A DNA stretch of 64,000 nt from Dyella sp. C11 (lineage in GTDB: Bacteria > Pseudomonadota > Gammaproteobacteria > Xanthomonadales > Rhodanobacteraceae), in the NCBI RefSeq assembly GCF_003121485.1, contig NZ_QAVX01000006.1, positions 1 through 64,000 on the forward strand, given 5' to 3'. Positions 9,795 to 18,413 of this stretch are shown here, piece by piece (positions within the stretch are counted from its first letter, which is position 1; every line of letters begins with the position of its first letter). The position numbers were made by a program, and so were the translations under genes. The notes below the pieces were generated by a model, which ran no database searches, was not told the origin of the DNA, and worked only from the letters and a program-made list of their open reading frames with translations.

Positions 9795-10244
9795 ATGAAG
9801 TCACTGCTTCGCACCGCCATTGTCGCTGGTCTCCTGCTGGGTGCCGGCTCCGTGTTCGCCGCCGACGTCACGCCCGTGGGCACCTGGAAGACGATCGACG
9901 ACGAAACCGGCAAGCCCAAGTCCATCGTGAAGATCACCGACGAAGGCGGCGAACTGAAGGCCACCGTGCTGGAAGTGCTGCAGTCCGATGAAGGCCCGCA
10001 TCCCATCTGCAAGGTGTGCGACGGCGAGCGCAAGAACAAGCCCATCGAAGGCATGAACATCATGTGGGGCGTGCACAAGGACGGCGACACCATCTGGGAC
10101 GGCGGCAAGATCCTCGACCCGAAGACCGGCAAGATCTACAAGGTGAAGCTGCAGCCCAGCGAGGATGGCACCAAGCTGACCGTGCGCGGCTATATCGGCT
10201 TCTCGCTGCTCGGTCGCAGCCAGGAATGGCAGCGCCAGCAGTAA
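9795..10244 (+). CDS. Exported DUF2147 family protein
   Basis: A 149-residue protein with a clear signal peptide (MKSLLRTAIVAGLLLGAGSVFA, cleavage expected after AFA at about residue 22). The mature part begins VTPVGTWKTIDDETGKPKSIVKI and contains the family features WDGGKILDPKTGKIYK and LTVRGYIG. The DUF2147 family is periplasmic and of unknown function, with a lipocalin-like beta-barrel predicted. A short CxxC (KVCDGE with PIC before it) could form a disulfide. The ATG at 9795 has GGGAGGA eight bases upstream; the longer frame starts are rejected. It stands alone, followed by a 26-base perfect inverted repeat. Confidence 0.85.
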   Translation: MKSLLRTAIVAGLLLGAGSVFAADVTPVGTWKTIDDETGKPKSIVKITDEGGELKATVLEVLQSDEGPHPICKVCDGERKNKPIEGMNIMWGVHKDGDTIWDGGKILDPKTGKIYKVKLQPSEDGTKLTVRGYIGFSLLGRSQEWQRQQ

Positions 10245-10256
10245 GTTTTGTTTTTT

Positions 10257-10329
10257 GTGGGAGCGCACCCTGTGCGCGACTGCCGCACCGTATCGATGGG
10301 TGCCAGTCGCGCACAGGGTGCGCTCCCAC
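10257..10329. repeat. Class B palindrome with 26-base perfect arms
   Basis: Arms 10257-10282 and 10304-10329 are exact reverse complements (left arm begins GTGGGAGCGCACCCTGTGCG) around a 21-base loop. An identical pair of arms occurs at 36858-36925 with a different loop. It starts 12 bases after the DUF2147 stop and could also act as a transcript-end hairpin. Confidence 0.9.
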
Positions 10330-10351
10330 AATGCGTTTGGAATGACTCGAA

Positions 10352-11158
10352 CTAATCCGCCGTCGCCTCGGCGCGATGCACCGCCACGCCACGCGCCGTA
10401 AACGCCGCCCGGGTCGACTTGTCGGCCGAATGTTCCACCACCAGGTGCTGCACGCGCGCCAGCTCAGCCACTTGATGCGCCGCCACCGCGCCAAGCTTGT
10501 CGTCCGTGGCGACAACAATCGTTTCGTCGCTGGCCTCGATCATCGCGCGCTTGAACAGCGATTCCTCGCTGTCGAATCCCCACAGGCCATGTGCCGCATC
10601 AATGGCGCAGGCACCGGGAAAACACAGGTCCGCGCGCACGCGACGCACCTGATCCACGGCCTGTGAACCCGTGGCACCGCCGATGGTGGTGTCGATGCGC
10701 CCGCCGATCAGCAACACGTCGAATCCTTCGCGATCCAGCAACACCTGCGCGATGTGCGGTGCATTGGTGATCACGGTGAGCCGCGCGTCGCGCGGCAATT
10801 CGGCGGCGATGGCTGCGTTGGTGCTGCCCGCATCGATCAGCAACGTCTGCCCCACTTGCACCAGGCTCGCCGCCTTGCGTGCCAGCGCCTGCTTGCGGGC
10901 CGAATGTTCGTTGCGTCGCTGCTTCAGCGGCGTCAACGTTACCGTGGGTAGCAACGCGCCACCGTAGACGCGCTTGCACAAGCCGTGTGCGGCCAGTTCG
11001 CGCAGGTCGCGGCGAATGGAATCTTCGGATACCTCAAAGGCCAGCGCGAGTTCGGCCGCCACCACGCGTCCTTCCGCGCGCAAACGTTCAAGAATGCGCT
11101 GCTGCCGCTCTTCCGGCAGCGCGTTGCTGTCCATCACGACGCTCGGCGACTTAACCAT
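10352..11158 (-). CDS. DeoR/GlpR-type transcriptional regulator
   Basis: A 268-residue regulator. The N-terminal DeoR helix-turn-helix (EERQQRILERLRAEGRVVAAELALAFEVSEDSIRRDLRELAAHG) spans about residues 12-60, and the C-terminal half is the sugar-isomerase-like sensor domain with LLIDAGSTNAAIAAEL and VITNAPHIA. Such proteins usually repress sugar or nucleoside genes and release DNA on binding a phosphorylated sugar. The ATG at 11158 lies inside the end of the HAD gene (8-base overlap); an in-frame ATG at 11134 is an alternative. It is the last gene of an MFS-HAD-DeoR operon, so self-control of that operon is likely. The ligand is unknown. Confidence 0.85.
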   Translation of the reverse strand: MVKSPSVVMDSNALPEERQQRILERLRAEGRVVAAELALAFEVSEDSIRRDLRELAAHGLCKRVYGGALLPTVTLTPLKQRRNEHSARKQALARKAASLVQVGQTLLIDAGSTNAAIAAELPRDARLTVITNAPHIAQVLLDREGFDVLLIGGRIDTTIGGATGSQAVDQVRRVRADLCFPGACAIDAAHGLWGFDSEESLFKRAMIEASDETIVVATDDKLGAVAAHQVAELARVQHLVVEHSADKSTRAAFTARGVAVHRAEATAD

Positions 11159-11792
11159 GGGACGCCTCGCGAGCGGAAGCATCCAGGAGTGCCAACTCCA
11201 CCAGGCGCTCGCGCAGGCCATCTGCGCCACGGAACCACCAGCCCTGCATGCCAAGCGCCTCGGCGGCAGCCACGTTGCGCGCGGAGTCGTCGATGTAGAG
11301 CGCCGTTGACGGCTCGACGGCATAGCGTTCCAGCAGGCGCTGATAGATGCGCGGATCAGGCTTGATCAAGCGTTCTTCGCCGGACACCACGATGCCTTCG
11401 AACCATTGCAGGAAGGGGAAAAGCCGTCGCGCGATGGGAAAGGTTTCCTGCGACCAGTTGGTGAGCGCCAGCAAACGCACACCGCGATCACGCAGTGCCG
11501 CAAGCAGCGCAACGCTGTCTTCCATGGCGCCGACAAGGGTTTCTTCCCATCGCAGGTGATAGGCGTCGATCCATTCGGCGTGCTCGGGAAATTTCTCGCG
11601 CAGCAACGCGGTGGCTTCGGACCACGGGCGGCCCGCGTCCTGCTGTTCGTTCCATTCGCTGTTGCACACTTCGCGCAGAAACCATTCGCGCTGCGCTTCG
11701 TCCTCGATCAACTGCTTATACAGTCGGCGCGGGTCCCAGCCGATGAGCACGTTGCCAAGGTCGAAGATCACGGTATCCACGGGCTTGCTCAT
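11151..11792 (-). CDS. HAD-superfamily hydrolase
   Basis: A 213-residue haloacid dehalogenase-like phosphatase. Motif I is VIFDLGNVLIGWD (nucleophile Asp with the DxG variant seen in YihX-like enzymes), motif II is LLALTNWS, motif III is the Lys of RLIKPDPRIYQ and motif IV is YIDDSARNV. The GNVLIGWDP opening resembles the YihX/alpha-glucose-1-phosphatase branch, so a sugar phosphate is a reasonable substrate guess. The ATG overlaps the transporter stop (TGATG). Being between a transporter and a DeoR regulator fits a small sugar-handling operon. Confidence 0.85.
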   Translation of the reverse strand: MSKPVDTVIFDLGNVLIGWDPRRLYKQLIEDEAQREWFLREVCNSEWNEQQDAGRPWSEATALLREKFPEHAEWIDAYHLRWEETLVGAMEDSVALLAALRDRGVRLLALTNWSQETFPIARRLFPFLQWFEGIVVSGEERLIKPDPRIYQRLLERYAVEPSTALYIDDSARNVAAAEALGMQGWWFRGADGLRERLVELALLDASAREASHG

Positions 11793-12958
11793 CACTTCAC
11801 GATCCTCGCCGAGAGAGACACCAGCACCAGCAGCGCGGCCACGCCACCAAAAGCGACGGCCAGGTTGCTCACGTGCGCGACAACACCGATCAGCGCCGGG
11901 CCGCTGAGCAGCCCCACGTAACCCAAGGTGGTGACCGTGGCGATGGCGATGGCCGGTGGCGTGCCAGGCAGCCGTCCTGCGGCGCTGAACATCACCGGCA
12001 CGATGTTGGATGCGCCAATGCCGATCAGCACGAAGCCGACGATCGACATCGCTGCACTGGAAACGACGGCCGCCATGAGGAAACCGGCAGCTGCGAGCGC
12101 GGCGCCGATGCGCATGGTCCATACAGGGCCGAAACGCCCCACGATGCGATCTCCCGTGAGTCGCCCCAGTGCCATGGCGACGGAGAAGAACGCATAGCCG
12201 AAACCTGCCGATGCCGGCGATACGCCGCGGAAATCACGCATGAACACCGCGCTCCAGTCGAGCATGGAGCCTTCGGCCAGGAAGCTGACGAAGCACAGCA
12301 GGCCAAGCAACCACGCCAGCGCATGCGGCATGGTCAGCGGTTCCTTGGGCGGCGCATCAGCCGACGGTGCGTCGTTGAGCAGGTCGTGGCGCAGCCACAT
12401 CACCACGCCCGCCAACATCACGGCCATGACCGAGGCGGCGACGATCAGCGGTACGCCCAGGGCCAGCAGCGCGCTCATGACACCCGAACCGGTGAGGCCG
12501 CCCACGCTGAAAAGCCCATGGAAGCCGGACATCAATCGCCCGCCATCCATGCGCTCCACATCCACCGCGTGCGCATTCATGGACACGTCCACCGCGCCAA
12601 GCACCACGCCGAAATACAGCAGCACGGCGATCAGGGCGGCCATGTCAGGCACCAGCGCCAACGCTGGCAGCGCCAGACACATAAGCAGGCCCGACGCCAC
12701 GATGAGCGTGCGATTGCCCAATCGATGCGCCAACCAGCCCACGAACGGCATGGACAACATCGAGCCACCGCCGAAGGCCAGCAGCGCGAGGCCGAGCTGG
12801 GCATCATCCAGGCCCAATCGCGCCTTGGCATACGGCACCATGGGCGCCCAGGCCGACATGCCAATGCCTGCCACGAGGAAGATCAGGCGCGTCGCGCGCT
12901 TGGCCCCGTTGAGCATCGAAACAGACGGACCGCGTAAAGTGTCGGTAGTGGCGTCCAC
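11792..12958 (-). CDS. MFS transporter (YbjJ-like)
   Basis: A 388-residue major facilitator with 12 predicted hydrophobic helices. The start LIFLVAGIGMSAWAPMVPYAKARLGLDDAQLGLALLAFGGGSMLSMP and the loop GWLAHRLGNRT (motif A region) resemble the E. coli YbjJ group. YbjJ also neighbours a HAD phosphatase gene (ybjI) in E. coli, a similar pairing. The substrate is not known. The start is a GTG at 12958 with only a weak GAG upstream; an internal ATG at 12916 is possible but would remove little of the first helix. A good promoter lies 29-57 bases upstream. Confidence 0.83.
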   Translation of the reverse strand: MDATTDTLRGPSVSMLNGAKRATRLIFLVAGIGMSAWAPMVPYAKARLGLDDAQLGLALLAFGGGSMLSMPFVGWLAHRLGNRTLIVASGLLMCLALPALALVPDMAALIAVLLYFGVVLGAVDVSMNAHAVDVERMDGGRLMSGFHGLFSVGGLTGSGVMSALLALGVPLIVAASVMAVMLAGVVMWLRHDLLNDAPSADAPPKEPLTMPHALAWLLGLLCFVSFLAEGSMLDWSAVFMRDFRGVSPASAGFGYAFFSVAMALGRLTGDRIVGRFGPVWTMRIGAALAAAGFLMAAVVSSAAMSIVGFVLIGIGASNIVPVMFSAAGRLPGTPPAIAIATVTTLGYVGLLSGPALIGVVAHVSNLAVAFGGVAALLVLVSLSARIVK

Positions 12959-13355
12959 AGGCTACTCATGCGCAAGAATGGACGACAATGTATTAAATCG
13001 TGCACAAACGTGCAATCACCCAAGCCAAAATTCAGCATGCATGGATGCGGAGCTCGGCGGCTGACCATGCCTGCGAATTCTCGACTCCTGTCGAAGCGCG
13101 ACCTTCGCACCAGTTCCGGCGCTACGCGACAGCCTGCACCTCTTCCGTTTCATCGCAGTGTCGCCACTAGGCGCGTGATGGCTCATCGCCCTGTGTGCTA
13201 ATGGCCAGCGCGACTGCAAAGTCGTGCACCGGCCTGATTGCCATCGGCCTTGATCGCGCCGCCATGCCGGCATGGCGACGGGCGTCCAGACGGCTCTAAG
13301 GTCTCGGGGGCGACGCGTGTCATAATGACCAACCCCTCACGAACGTTGCCGCCCC
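12959..13355. other. Divergent promoter region between MFS operon and metG
   Basis: No gene is seen in this 397-base gap. It contains the minus-strand promoter described next. The metG-proximal half shows no recognised T-box, riboswitch or terminator. Confidence 0.6.
12987..13015 (-). promoter_or_regulatory. Sigma-70 promoter of MFS-HAD-DeoR operon with direct repeat operator
   Basis: On the minus strand TTGCAC (13015-13010) and TACATT (12992-12987) are separated by exactly 17 bases. The hexamer TGCACG occurs twice ten bases apart (13014-13009 and 13004-12999), the first overlapping the -35 box and the second in the spacer. Same-face direct repeats in a promoter spacer fit a repressor site, most simply for the DeoR protein encoded in the operon. 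The binding claim is inference. Confidence 0.6.
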
Positions 13356-15449
13356 ATGAGCCGACGCCTTCTCGTCACCAATGCGCTGCCCTATGCCAAT
13401 GGCCCTCTCCATCTGGGTCATCTGCTGGGTTACATCCAGGCCGATGTCTGGGTTCGCGCGCAGCGGATGCAAGGCAACGAGGCCATCTATGTGTGTGCGG
13501 ACGACGCCCACGGCACGCCTATCATGCTGGCCGCCGAAAAGGCCGGACTGGCTCCCGAGGCATACATCGAAGAAGTCCGCGTGGGCCATGAAGCCGATTT
13601 CGCGGCTTTCGGCGTGGCATTCGATCACTACCATTCCACGCACTCGGAAGAAAACCGCGAGCTCGCGTCGCTGATCTACACGCGCCTGCGCGACGGTGGC
13701 TTCATCGCCCGCCGCAACATCCAGCAGCTGTTCGATCCGGAAAAGGAAATGTTCCTGCCGGATCGCTACATCAAGGGCACCTGCCCCAACTGCAAGACGC
13801 CCGACCAGTACGGCGACAACTGCGAGAACTGCGGCGCCACGTATGCGCCGACGGATCTGATCAACCCGTACTCGGTGATGTCCGGCGCCACGCCCGTGCT
13901 GCGCGACTCGGAACATTTCTTCTTCGAGCTGGACAAGTTCGAGCAACTGCTGCGCGACTGGTTCGCCGGCAAGTTCACCAATGGCCAGCCGGTGGCCAAC
14001 AGCGGTGTCGCCGCCAAGCTGCGCGAATGGCTGGACGGCGGCCTGAAGGATTGGGACATCTCGCGCGATGCGCCCTACTTCGGTTTTCCGATTCCCGATG
14101 AACCGGGCAAGTTCTTCTACGTGTGGCTGGACGCGCCGGTGGGTTATCTCGCCAGCTTCAAGGCGCTGTGCGATCGCACCGACCTGAAGTTCGAGGATTT
14201 CCTGGCACCCGACAGCCACGCCGAAATGCACCACTTCATCGGCAAGGACATCATCAACTTCCACGGCCTGTTCTGGCCGGCGATGCTGCACGGTGCGAAT
14301 TTCCGCGTGCCGACGGCGCTGCACGTCAACGGCTACCTCACCGTCAACGGCGCCAAGATGTCCAAGTCGCGCGGCACCTTCATCAAGGCGCGCACGTACC
14401 TGGACTCGGGCCTGCATCCGGAATTCCTGCGCTACTACTTCACCACCATGCTGAGCGACACGCCGGTGGACGTGGACCTGGACCTGAAGACCTTCGAGGA
14501 ACGCGTCAACTCGCACCTGGTCGGCAAGTGGGTGAACATCGCCAGCCGCACCGCCGGCTTCGTGCACAAGTTCTTCGATGGACGCCTCGCACCGGCATTC
14601 AGCGCGGAAGAACAGGCACTGTGGCGCGAACTGCTTTCGCTTTATGGCGATGTGCCCGCGCTCTACAGCGCCAGTGACTTCGCCGAAGTGGCGCGTCGTT
14701 TCGTGACCATGGCCGACATGGTCAATGGCTATATCGCCGCCAAGGCACCGTGGGCCATGGCCAAGGACGAAGCGCGCCGCGAGGAATTGCACCAGGTGTG
14801 TTCGTTCGCGCTGGCCGCGTTCCGGCTGCTCGCCGGCTTGCTCAAGCCCGTGGTGCCTGCGACGGTGGAAGCCGCAGAGCGATTCCTGGCCGCGCCCATC
14901 AACGACTTCGACGACGCGCGCGCCGAACTGCACAACCACACCATCAACGCGTTCGAGCCGTTGCTCGGCCGCATCGATCCCAAGCAGGTGGAAGCCATGG
15001 TGGAGGCGTCGAAGGATTCCCTCGCGCCCGCCGAACCCAAACCTGCACCGAAGAAAGCCAAAGAAGAAAAAACCAAGACCATGACCGACGCACCTGCCAC
15101 GCCCGCCGCTGAAACCGCCGTCATCGGCATCGACGACTTCGCCAGGCTCGACCTGCGCATCGGCAAGGTCACCGCGTGCGAATTCGTGGATGGTTCGGAC
15201 AAGCTGTTGCGTTTCGAACTCGACGCTGGCCCGCTGGGCACGCGCCAGATCTTCTCGGGCATTCGCGCCGCCTATGAGCAGCCGGAAAAGCTGGTCGGCC
15301 GCAACGTGGTCTTCATCGCCAACCTCGCGCCGCGCAAGATGCGCTTCGGCCTGTCCGAAGGCATGATCCTGTCGGCGGGTGACGGTGGCAGCGATCTCTT
15401 CCTGCTCGACGCCGACCAGGGCGCCAAGCCGGGCGCCACCGTTCGCTGA
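13356..15449 (+). CDS. metG: Methionyl-tRNA synthetase
   Basis: A 697-residue class I aminoacyl-tRNA synthetase that charges tRNA-Met. The HIGH-type motif HLGH is at residues 19-22 and KMSKS at 334-338. The connective domain carries the zinc knuckle [17 protein letters not shown] at about 145-161, the four-Cys form. After an Ala/Lys/Pro-rich linker (about 555-580), residues about 590-697 form the EMAP/Trbp111 tRNA-binding and dimerisation domain ([15 protein letters not shown]). The architecture and length are the usual ones for this group. It is followed after five bases by the rsxB-like gene. Confidence 0.96.
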   Translation: MSRRLLVTNALPYANGPLHLGHLLGYIQADVWVRAQRMQGNEAIYVCADDAHGTPIMLAAEKAGLAPEAYIEEVRVGHEADFAAFGVAFDHYHSTHSEENRELASLIYTRLRDGGFIARRNIQQLFDPEKEMFLPDRYIKGTCPNCKTPDQYGDNCENCGATYAPTDLINPYSVMSGATPVLRDSEHFFFELDKFEQLLRDWFAGKFTNGQPVANSGVAAKLREWLDGGLKDWDISRDAPYFGFPIPDEPGKFFYVWLDAPVGYLASFKALCDRTDLKFEDFLAPDSHAEMHHFIGKDIINFHGLFWPAMLHGANFRVPTALHVNGYLTVNGAKMSKSRGTFIKARTYLDSGLHPEFLRYYFTTMLSDTPVDVDLDLKTFEERVNSHLVGKWVNIASRTAGFVHKFFDGRLAPAFSAEEQALWRELLSLYGDVPALYSASDFAEVARRFVTMADMVNGYIAAKAPWAMAKDEARREELHQVCSFALAAFRLLAGLLKPVVPATVEAAERFLAAPINDFDDARAELHNHTINAFEPLLGRIDPKQVEAMVEASKDSLAPAEPKPAPKKAKEEKTKTMTDAPATPAAETAVIGIDDFARLDLRIGKVTACEFVDGSDKLLRFELDAGPLGTRQIFSGIRAAYEQPEKLVGRNVVFIANLAPRKMRFGLSEGMILSAGDGGSDLFLLDADQGAKPGATVR

Positions 15450-15454
15450 TTGCC

Positions 15455-16063
15455 ATGACGCTGGCCGACCGCATCGACGCGCTGCTGCCGCAGACGCAAT
15501 GCGAACAATGCGGTTACCACGGTTGCCGCCCTTACGCGGAGGCCATCGCCGGCGGTGAAGCGGCCATCAACCTGTGTCCTCCGGGCGGTGCTGACGGCAT
15601 CGCCCGGCTCGCACAACTGTTGAACGTGCCGGTGCTGCCGCTTGATCCGGAACACGGCGTGGAAAAGCCGCGCATGCTGGCGCGCATCGTCGAAGCCGAT
15701 TGCATCGGTTGCACCAAGTGCATCCAGGTATGCCCGGTCGATGCCATCGTCGGCGCATCCAAAGTCATGCACACCGTGATGCGCGACGACTGCACCGGCT
15801 GCGAACTGTGCGTGCCCGCCTGCCCGGTCGATTGCATCGTGCTTGAACCCATGCCGATGGCGCAGGTGAACGACATCGCGCATGCCGATGCATCACGCGC
15901 ACATTTCCAGCGTCGGGAAGCACGACTGGCGCGTGAGCAGGCGCGCCGCGATGCCGAGCTTGCCGCACGGAAGGCGGAAGTCGCCGCCACGGCCACGCCC
16001 ACCAATCCGGTGCTCGCCGCGCTGGCCCGTGCCAAGGCAAAGCAGCAAGGAAAGCCCTCGTGA
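15455..16063 (+). CDS. RnfB/RsxB-type ferredoxin protein
   Basis: A 202-residue iron-sulfur protein. It starts with the RnfB four-cysteine cluster domain (CEQCGYHGC near residue 14, fourth Cys in NLCPPGG). Two bacterial ferredoxin motifs follow: [14 protein letters not shown] and [14 protein letters not shown]. The usual RnfB N-terminal membrane helix is absent, and no other rnf/rsx subunit is nearby, so it is probably a soluble electron carrier. The C-terminus is an Ala/Arg-rich charged helix. It sits directly upstream of nth with a TGA/GTG overlap, an arrangement reminiscent of E. coli, where the rsx operon ends in nth. A role in electron supply to Fe-S proteins is inferred. Confidence 0.85.
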   Translation: MTLADRIDALLPQTQCEQCGYHGCRPYAEAIAGGEAAINLCPPGGADGIARLAQLLNVPVLPLDPEHGVEKPRMLARIVEADCIGCTKCIQVCPVDAIVGASKVMHTVMRDDCTGCELCVPACPVDCIVLEPMPMAQVNDIAHADASRAHFQRREARLAREQARRDAELAARKAEVAATATPTNPVLAALARAKAKQQGKPS

Positions 16064-16698
16064 AGAAAGCCGATATCGTCGAACTCTTCACGCGCCTTCG
16101 CGAACTCGATCCACACCCCACCACGGAACTCAACTACACCACGCCGTTCGAATTGCTGGTGGCCGTGGTGTTGTCCGCCCAAGCCACGGATGTGGGCGTG
16201 AACAAGGCCACGAAAAAGTTGTACCCGGTGGCGAACACGGCGCAGGCGATCCTCGATATGGGCGAGGAAAAGCTCAAGCAGTACATCAGCACCATTGGCC
16301 TGTTCAACAGCAAGGCCAAGAACGTCATCGCGCTGTGTCGCATCCTGGTTGACCAATACGGCGGCGAAGTGCCCGACACGCGCGAGGCCTTGGAAGCGCT
16401 GCCCGGCGTGGGTCGCAAGACGGCCAACGTGGTGCTCAACACGGCGTTCGGCCACGCGACCATCGCCGTGGATACGCACATTTTCCGCGTATCCAACCGT
16501 ACCGGTCTCGCCCCTGGCAAAGACGTGCGCGTGGTGGAAGACAAGCTCGAGAAGGTCGTGCCACTGGAGTTCAAGCAGGACGCTCACCACTGGCTGATTC
16601 TTCACGGTCGCTACGTGTGCAAGGCACGCAAACCGGATTGTCCACAATGTGTGATCCGCGACCTTTGCCGCTACAAGGACAAGACGCCCGCGTCATAG
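16060..16698 (+). CDS. nth: Endonuclease III
   Basis: A 212-residue DNA glycosylase/AP lyase that removes oxidised pyrimidines. The helix-hairpin-helix is [13 protein letters not shown] near residue 113, carrying the catalytic Lys; the catalytic Asp is in [13 protein letters not shown]. The [4Fe-4S] site is at the C-terminus with spacing C-x6-C-x2-C-x5-C ([17 protein letters not shown]). Length matches E. coli Nth (211). The GTG start overlaps the preceding stop and has AAGGAAAG upstream. Confidence 0.96.
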   Translation: MKKADIVELFTRLRELDPHPTTELNYTTPFELLVAVVLSAQATDVGVNKATKKLYPVANTAQAILDMGEEKLKQYISTIGLFNSKAKNVIALCRILVDQYGGEVPDTREALEALPGVGRKTANVVLNTAFGHATIAVDTHIFRVSNRTGLAPGKDVRVVEDKLEKVVPLEFKQDAHHWLILHGRYVCKARKPDCPQCVIRDLCRYKDKTPAS

Positions 16699-17181
16699 CA
16701 ACGTCACCGATGCTTACCGTGACGTGACGGTTGCATCGGCAACAACTTCAGCACTCATTGCCTTGCTTGTCTCTGCGATCCGCAGGCACATGAGCATCGT
16801 CGCGACCTGACCACTTTGTCGTCGCCCTGCATCGTTGCCTATAGCCACGCACGACGTCATGGCATCGACATCTCCCATGCCCGGCGAACTGTTTCTCTCG
16901 CAACTACAACACGCACGTACGAACTGCGCACAGCACGCATGTCATGGCATCGACATCGCAAGCCATCAAGCCTGCCTGCCAGAAGTCATGCATGCACGCG
17001 CCACGTTGCCGTTGCGCGTCATTTCAGCGCGACAGGCCCATGACAAGTGGCATAGAACATGTGGCGACGCTGGTAAAACCTCATAAATCCCTCAGCAATT
17101 CGTGCAAGTTCCTCAAGCTTGATTTGCGTGCCCGACCTAACGTGAAGCCTCCCCCGGAACTCCCCGTCAGGAGGCCTCACC
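16699..17181. other. Intergenic region with 17-base direct repeat
   Basis: This 483-base gap holds no supported gene; short frames lack ribosome sites. GTCATGGCATCGACATC occurs at 16856-16872 and again at 16941-16957, 85 bases apart. A related GTCATGGCATGCACAT appears at 17741-17756 over the start of the response regulator. Just after nth, CGTCAC/GTGACG near 16702-16726 can form a weak hairpin without a T-run. Confidence 0.6.
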
Positions 17182-17490
17182 ATGAAGCGCTTGATCATCC
17201 CCGCTGTCGTGGCTGCAGTCGCACTTGCCTGGATTGGCCAGGCACAGGCTGCCGTTGAAACCTACACTGTCGACATGAACGGCTACGCCGTCATCGGTTT
17301 TGTTGGCAGCACCCCGGAAGACTATGCACGCGCCCAGCAACAGGCGAACAGTTGGGAAGCCCAGCGTCACCTCATGCTGAAACCCGTGTCGATGAAGGCT
17401 GTCGCCATCGACCAGTCACAGGGCGTCGCCCTCAATAAAGTGGAACTGCGCCAGGCCATCGTGCAGGCGGCGCTCGCCAAGACGCCGTAA
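17182..17490 (+). CDS. Small exported protein of unknown function
   Basis: A 102-residue protein with a signal peptide (MKRLIIPAVVAAVALAWIGQAQA, cleavage after AQA at about 23). The mature part, about 79 residues, begins AVETYTVDMNGYAVIGFVGSTPEDYARAQQQ and has no cysteine or recognised motif. The ribosome site CAGGAGG lies eight bases upstream of the ATG, which makes translation likely. A stable hairpin follows the gene. It precedes a two-component system but is separated from it by about 257 bases, so joint function is unproven. Confidence 0.7.
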   Translation: MKRLIIPAVVAAVALAWIGQAQAAVETYTVDMNGYAVIGFVGSTPEDYARAQQQANSWEAQRHLMLKPVSMKAVAIDQSQGVALNKVELRQAIVQAALAKTP

Positions 17491-17542
17491 ACACGCGCCA
17501 TTCACGTTTTCGACGGCGCTGCGCATGGGCGCCGAAACAGGA

Positions 17543-17578
17543 AGGAAGACGGCGGCTGAGCATGTCCGCCGTTTTCCT
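17543..17578 (+). terminator. Stable hairpin after small exported protein gene
   Basis: AGGAAGACGGCGG pairs with CCGCCGTTTTCCT (13 pairs, one G-T) around a ten-base loop. It is 52 bases after the stop codon. The U-run lies in the 3' arm rather than after it, so it is not a textbook intrinsic terminator; it may stabilise the 3' end. Confidence 0.4.
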
Positions 17579-17663
17579 GTGCGCCAAAGGTTCCCTGCCC
17601 CATTGACGCTGCGCGTCTCACTTGCCAACGTGACACCCGCCGGCCAGGGTTGTGCCGGCAAAA

Positions 17664-17689
17664 GATCCACAAAAGCTAGCTTGTGGATC
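17664..17689. promoter_or_regulatory. Inverted repeat upstream of response regulator
   Basis: GATCCACAA (17664-17672) and TTGTGGATC (17681-17689) are perfect reverse complements eight bases apart, about 58 bases before the response regulator ATG. The symmetry and position suggest a regulator-binding site. Binding by the adjacent OmpR-type protein is a guess, since such proteins more often use direct repeats. Confidence 0.4.
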
Positions 17690-17747
17690 ATGGCGCGGAG
17701 GTGGCCCCAAGGGTCTGCCGTCCGCCGGTCCATACGGGTGTCATGGC

Positions 17748-18413
17748 ATGCACATTCTGCTGGTCGAAGACGATGCCGAACTTGGCGGCGCGATCAAGCA
17801 CGCGCTGGAACACCAGTCGTACGCGGTGACCTGGTTGCGCGACGGTCGCGAAGCCATGGAAGCGCTGCGCGGCGATCCCGTGGATCTTGTGCTGCTCGAC
17901 CTGGGCCTGCCGGGCAAGGACGGCCTTGAAGTACTGGCTGAAGCGCGCCGATCCGGCGTGAAAACCCCCGTGCTGGTGATGACCGCCCGCGACGCGCTGG
18001 AAATGCGCATTCGTGGCCTGGACCTGGGCGCGGACGACTACCTGGTAAAGCCGTTCCATCTGGGCGAACTGGCCGCGCGTATCCGCTCGCTCACGCGCCG
18101 TACGCAAGGCCTTGCCGACAACCTGGTGGAAGTCGGCGGACTGCGTTTGAACCTTGCGACGGCCGAAGTCGAATTCCGTGGTGAGCGCGTGACGCTTACG
18201 CGCCGCGAGTTCGCCCTGCTCCGCGTGCTGATGGAGCGCGCCGGCCGCATCGTGCGGCGCGAGGCGCTTGAGAATTCCGTGTACGGCCTGGACACCATCG
18301 TCGAGCGCAATGCCATCGAAGTACAGGTGCATTGGCTGCGGCGCAAACTCAGTCCCGAGGTGATCCACACGGTGCGCGGCATCGGTTACATGATTCCCCG
18401 CGAGCCGCAATGA
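17748..18413 (+). CDS. OmpR-family response regulator
   Basis: A 222-residue response regulator. The receiver domain (1-118) has acidic residues E7-D8-D9, phospho-acceptor D51 (LLDLGLPG), T79 and K101 (DYLVKPF). The C-terminal winged helix (about 130-220) contains LTRREFALLRVLMERAGRIVRREAL and VQVHWLRRKL, typical of PmrA/QseB-like OmpR members. The ATG at 17748 starts exactly at the receiver domain; upstream frame extension is rejected. Its last bases overlap the sensor kinase start (ATGA), so both are made together. Targets are unknown; the RND operon 1.7 kb downstream is a candidate by proximity only. Confidence 0.92.
   Translation: MHILLVEDDAELGGAIKHALEHQSYAVTWLRDGREAMEALRGDPVDLVLLDLGLPGKDGLEVLAEARRSGVKTPVLVMTARDALEMRIRGLDLGADDYLVKPFHLGELAARIRSLTRRTQGLADNLVEVGGLRLNLATAEVEFRGERVTLTRREFALLRVLMERAGRIVRREALENSVYGLDTIVERNAIEVQVHWLRRKLSPEVIHTVRGIGYMIPREPQ

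Noticed and set aside
13320-14939. 539-codon minus-strand frame across metG
   Set aside because: Lies wholly opposite metG, which has all synthetase motifs; translation resembles no protein.
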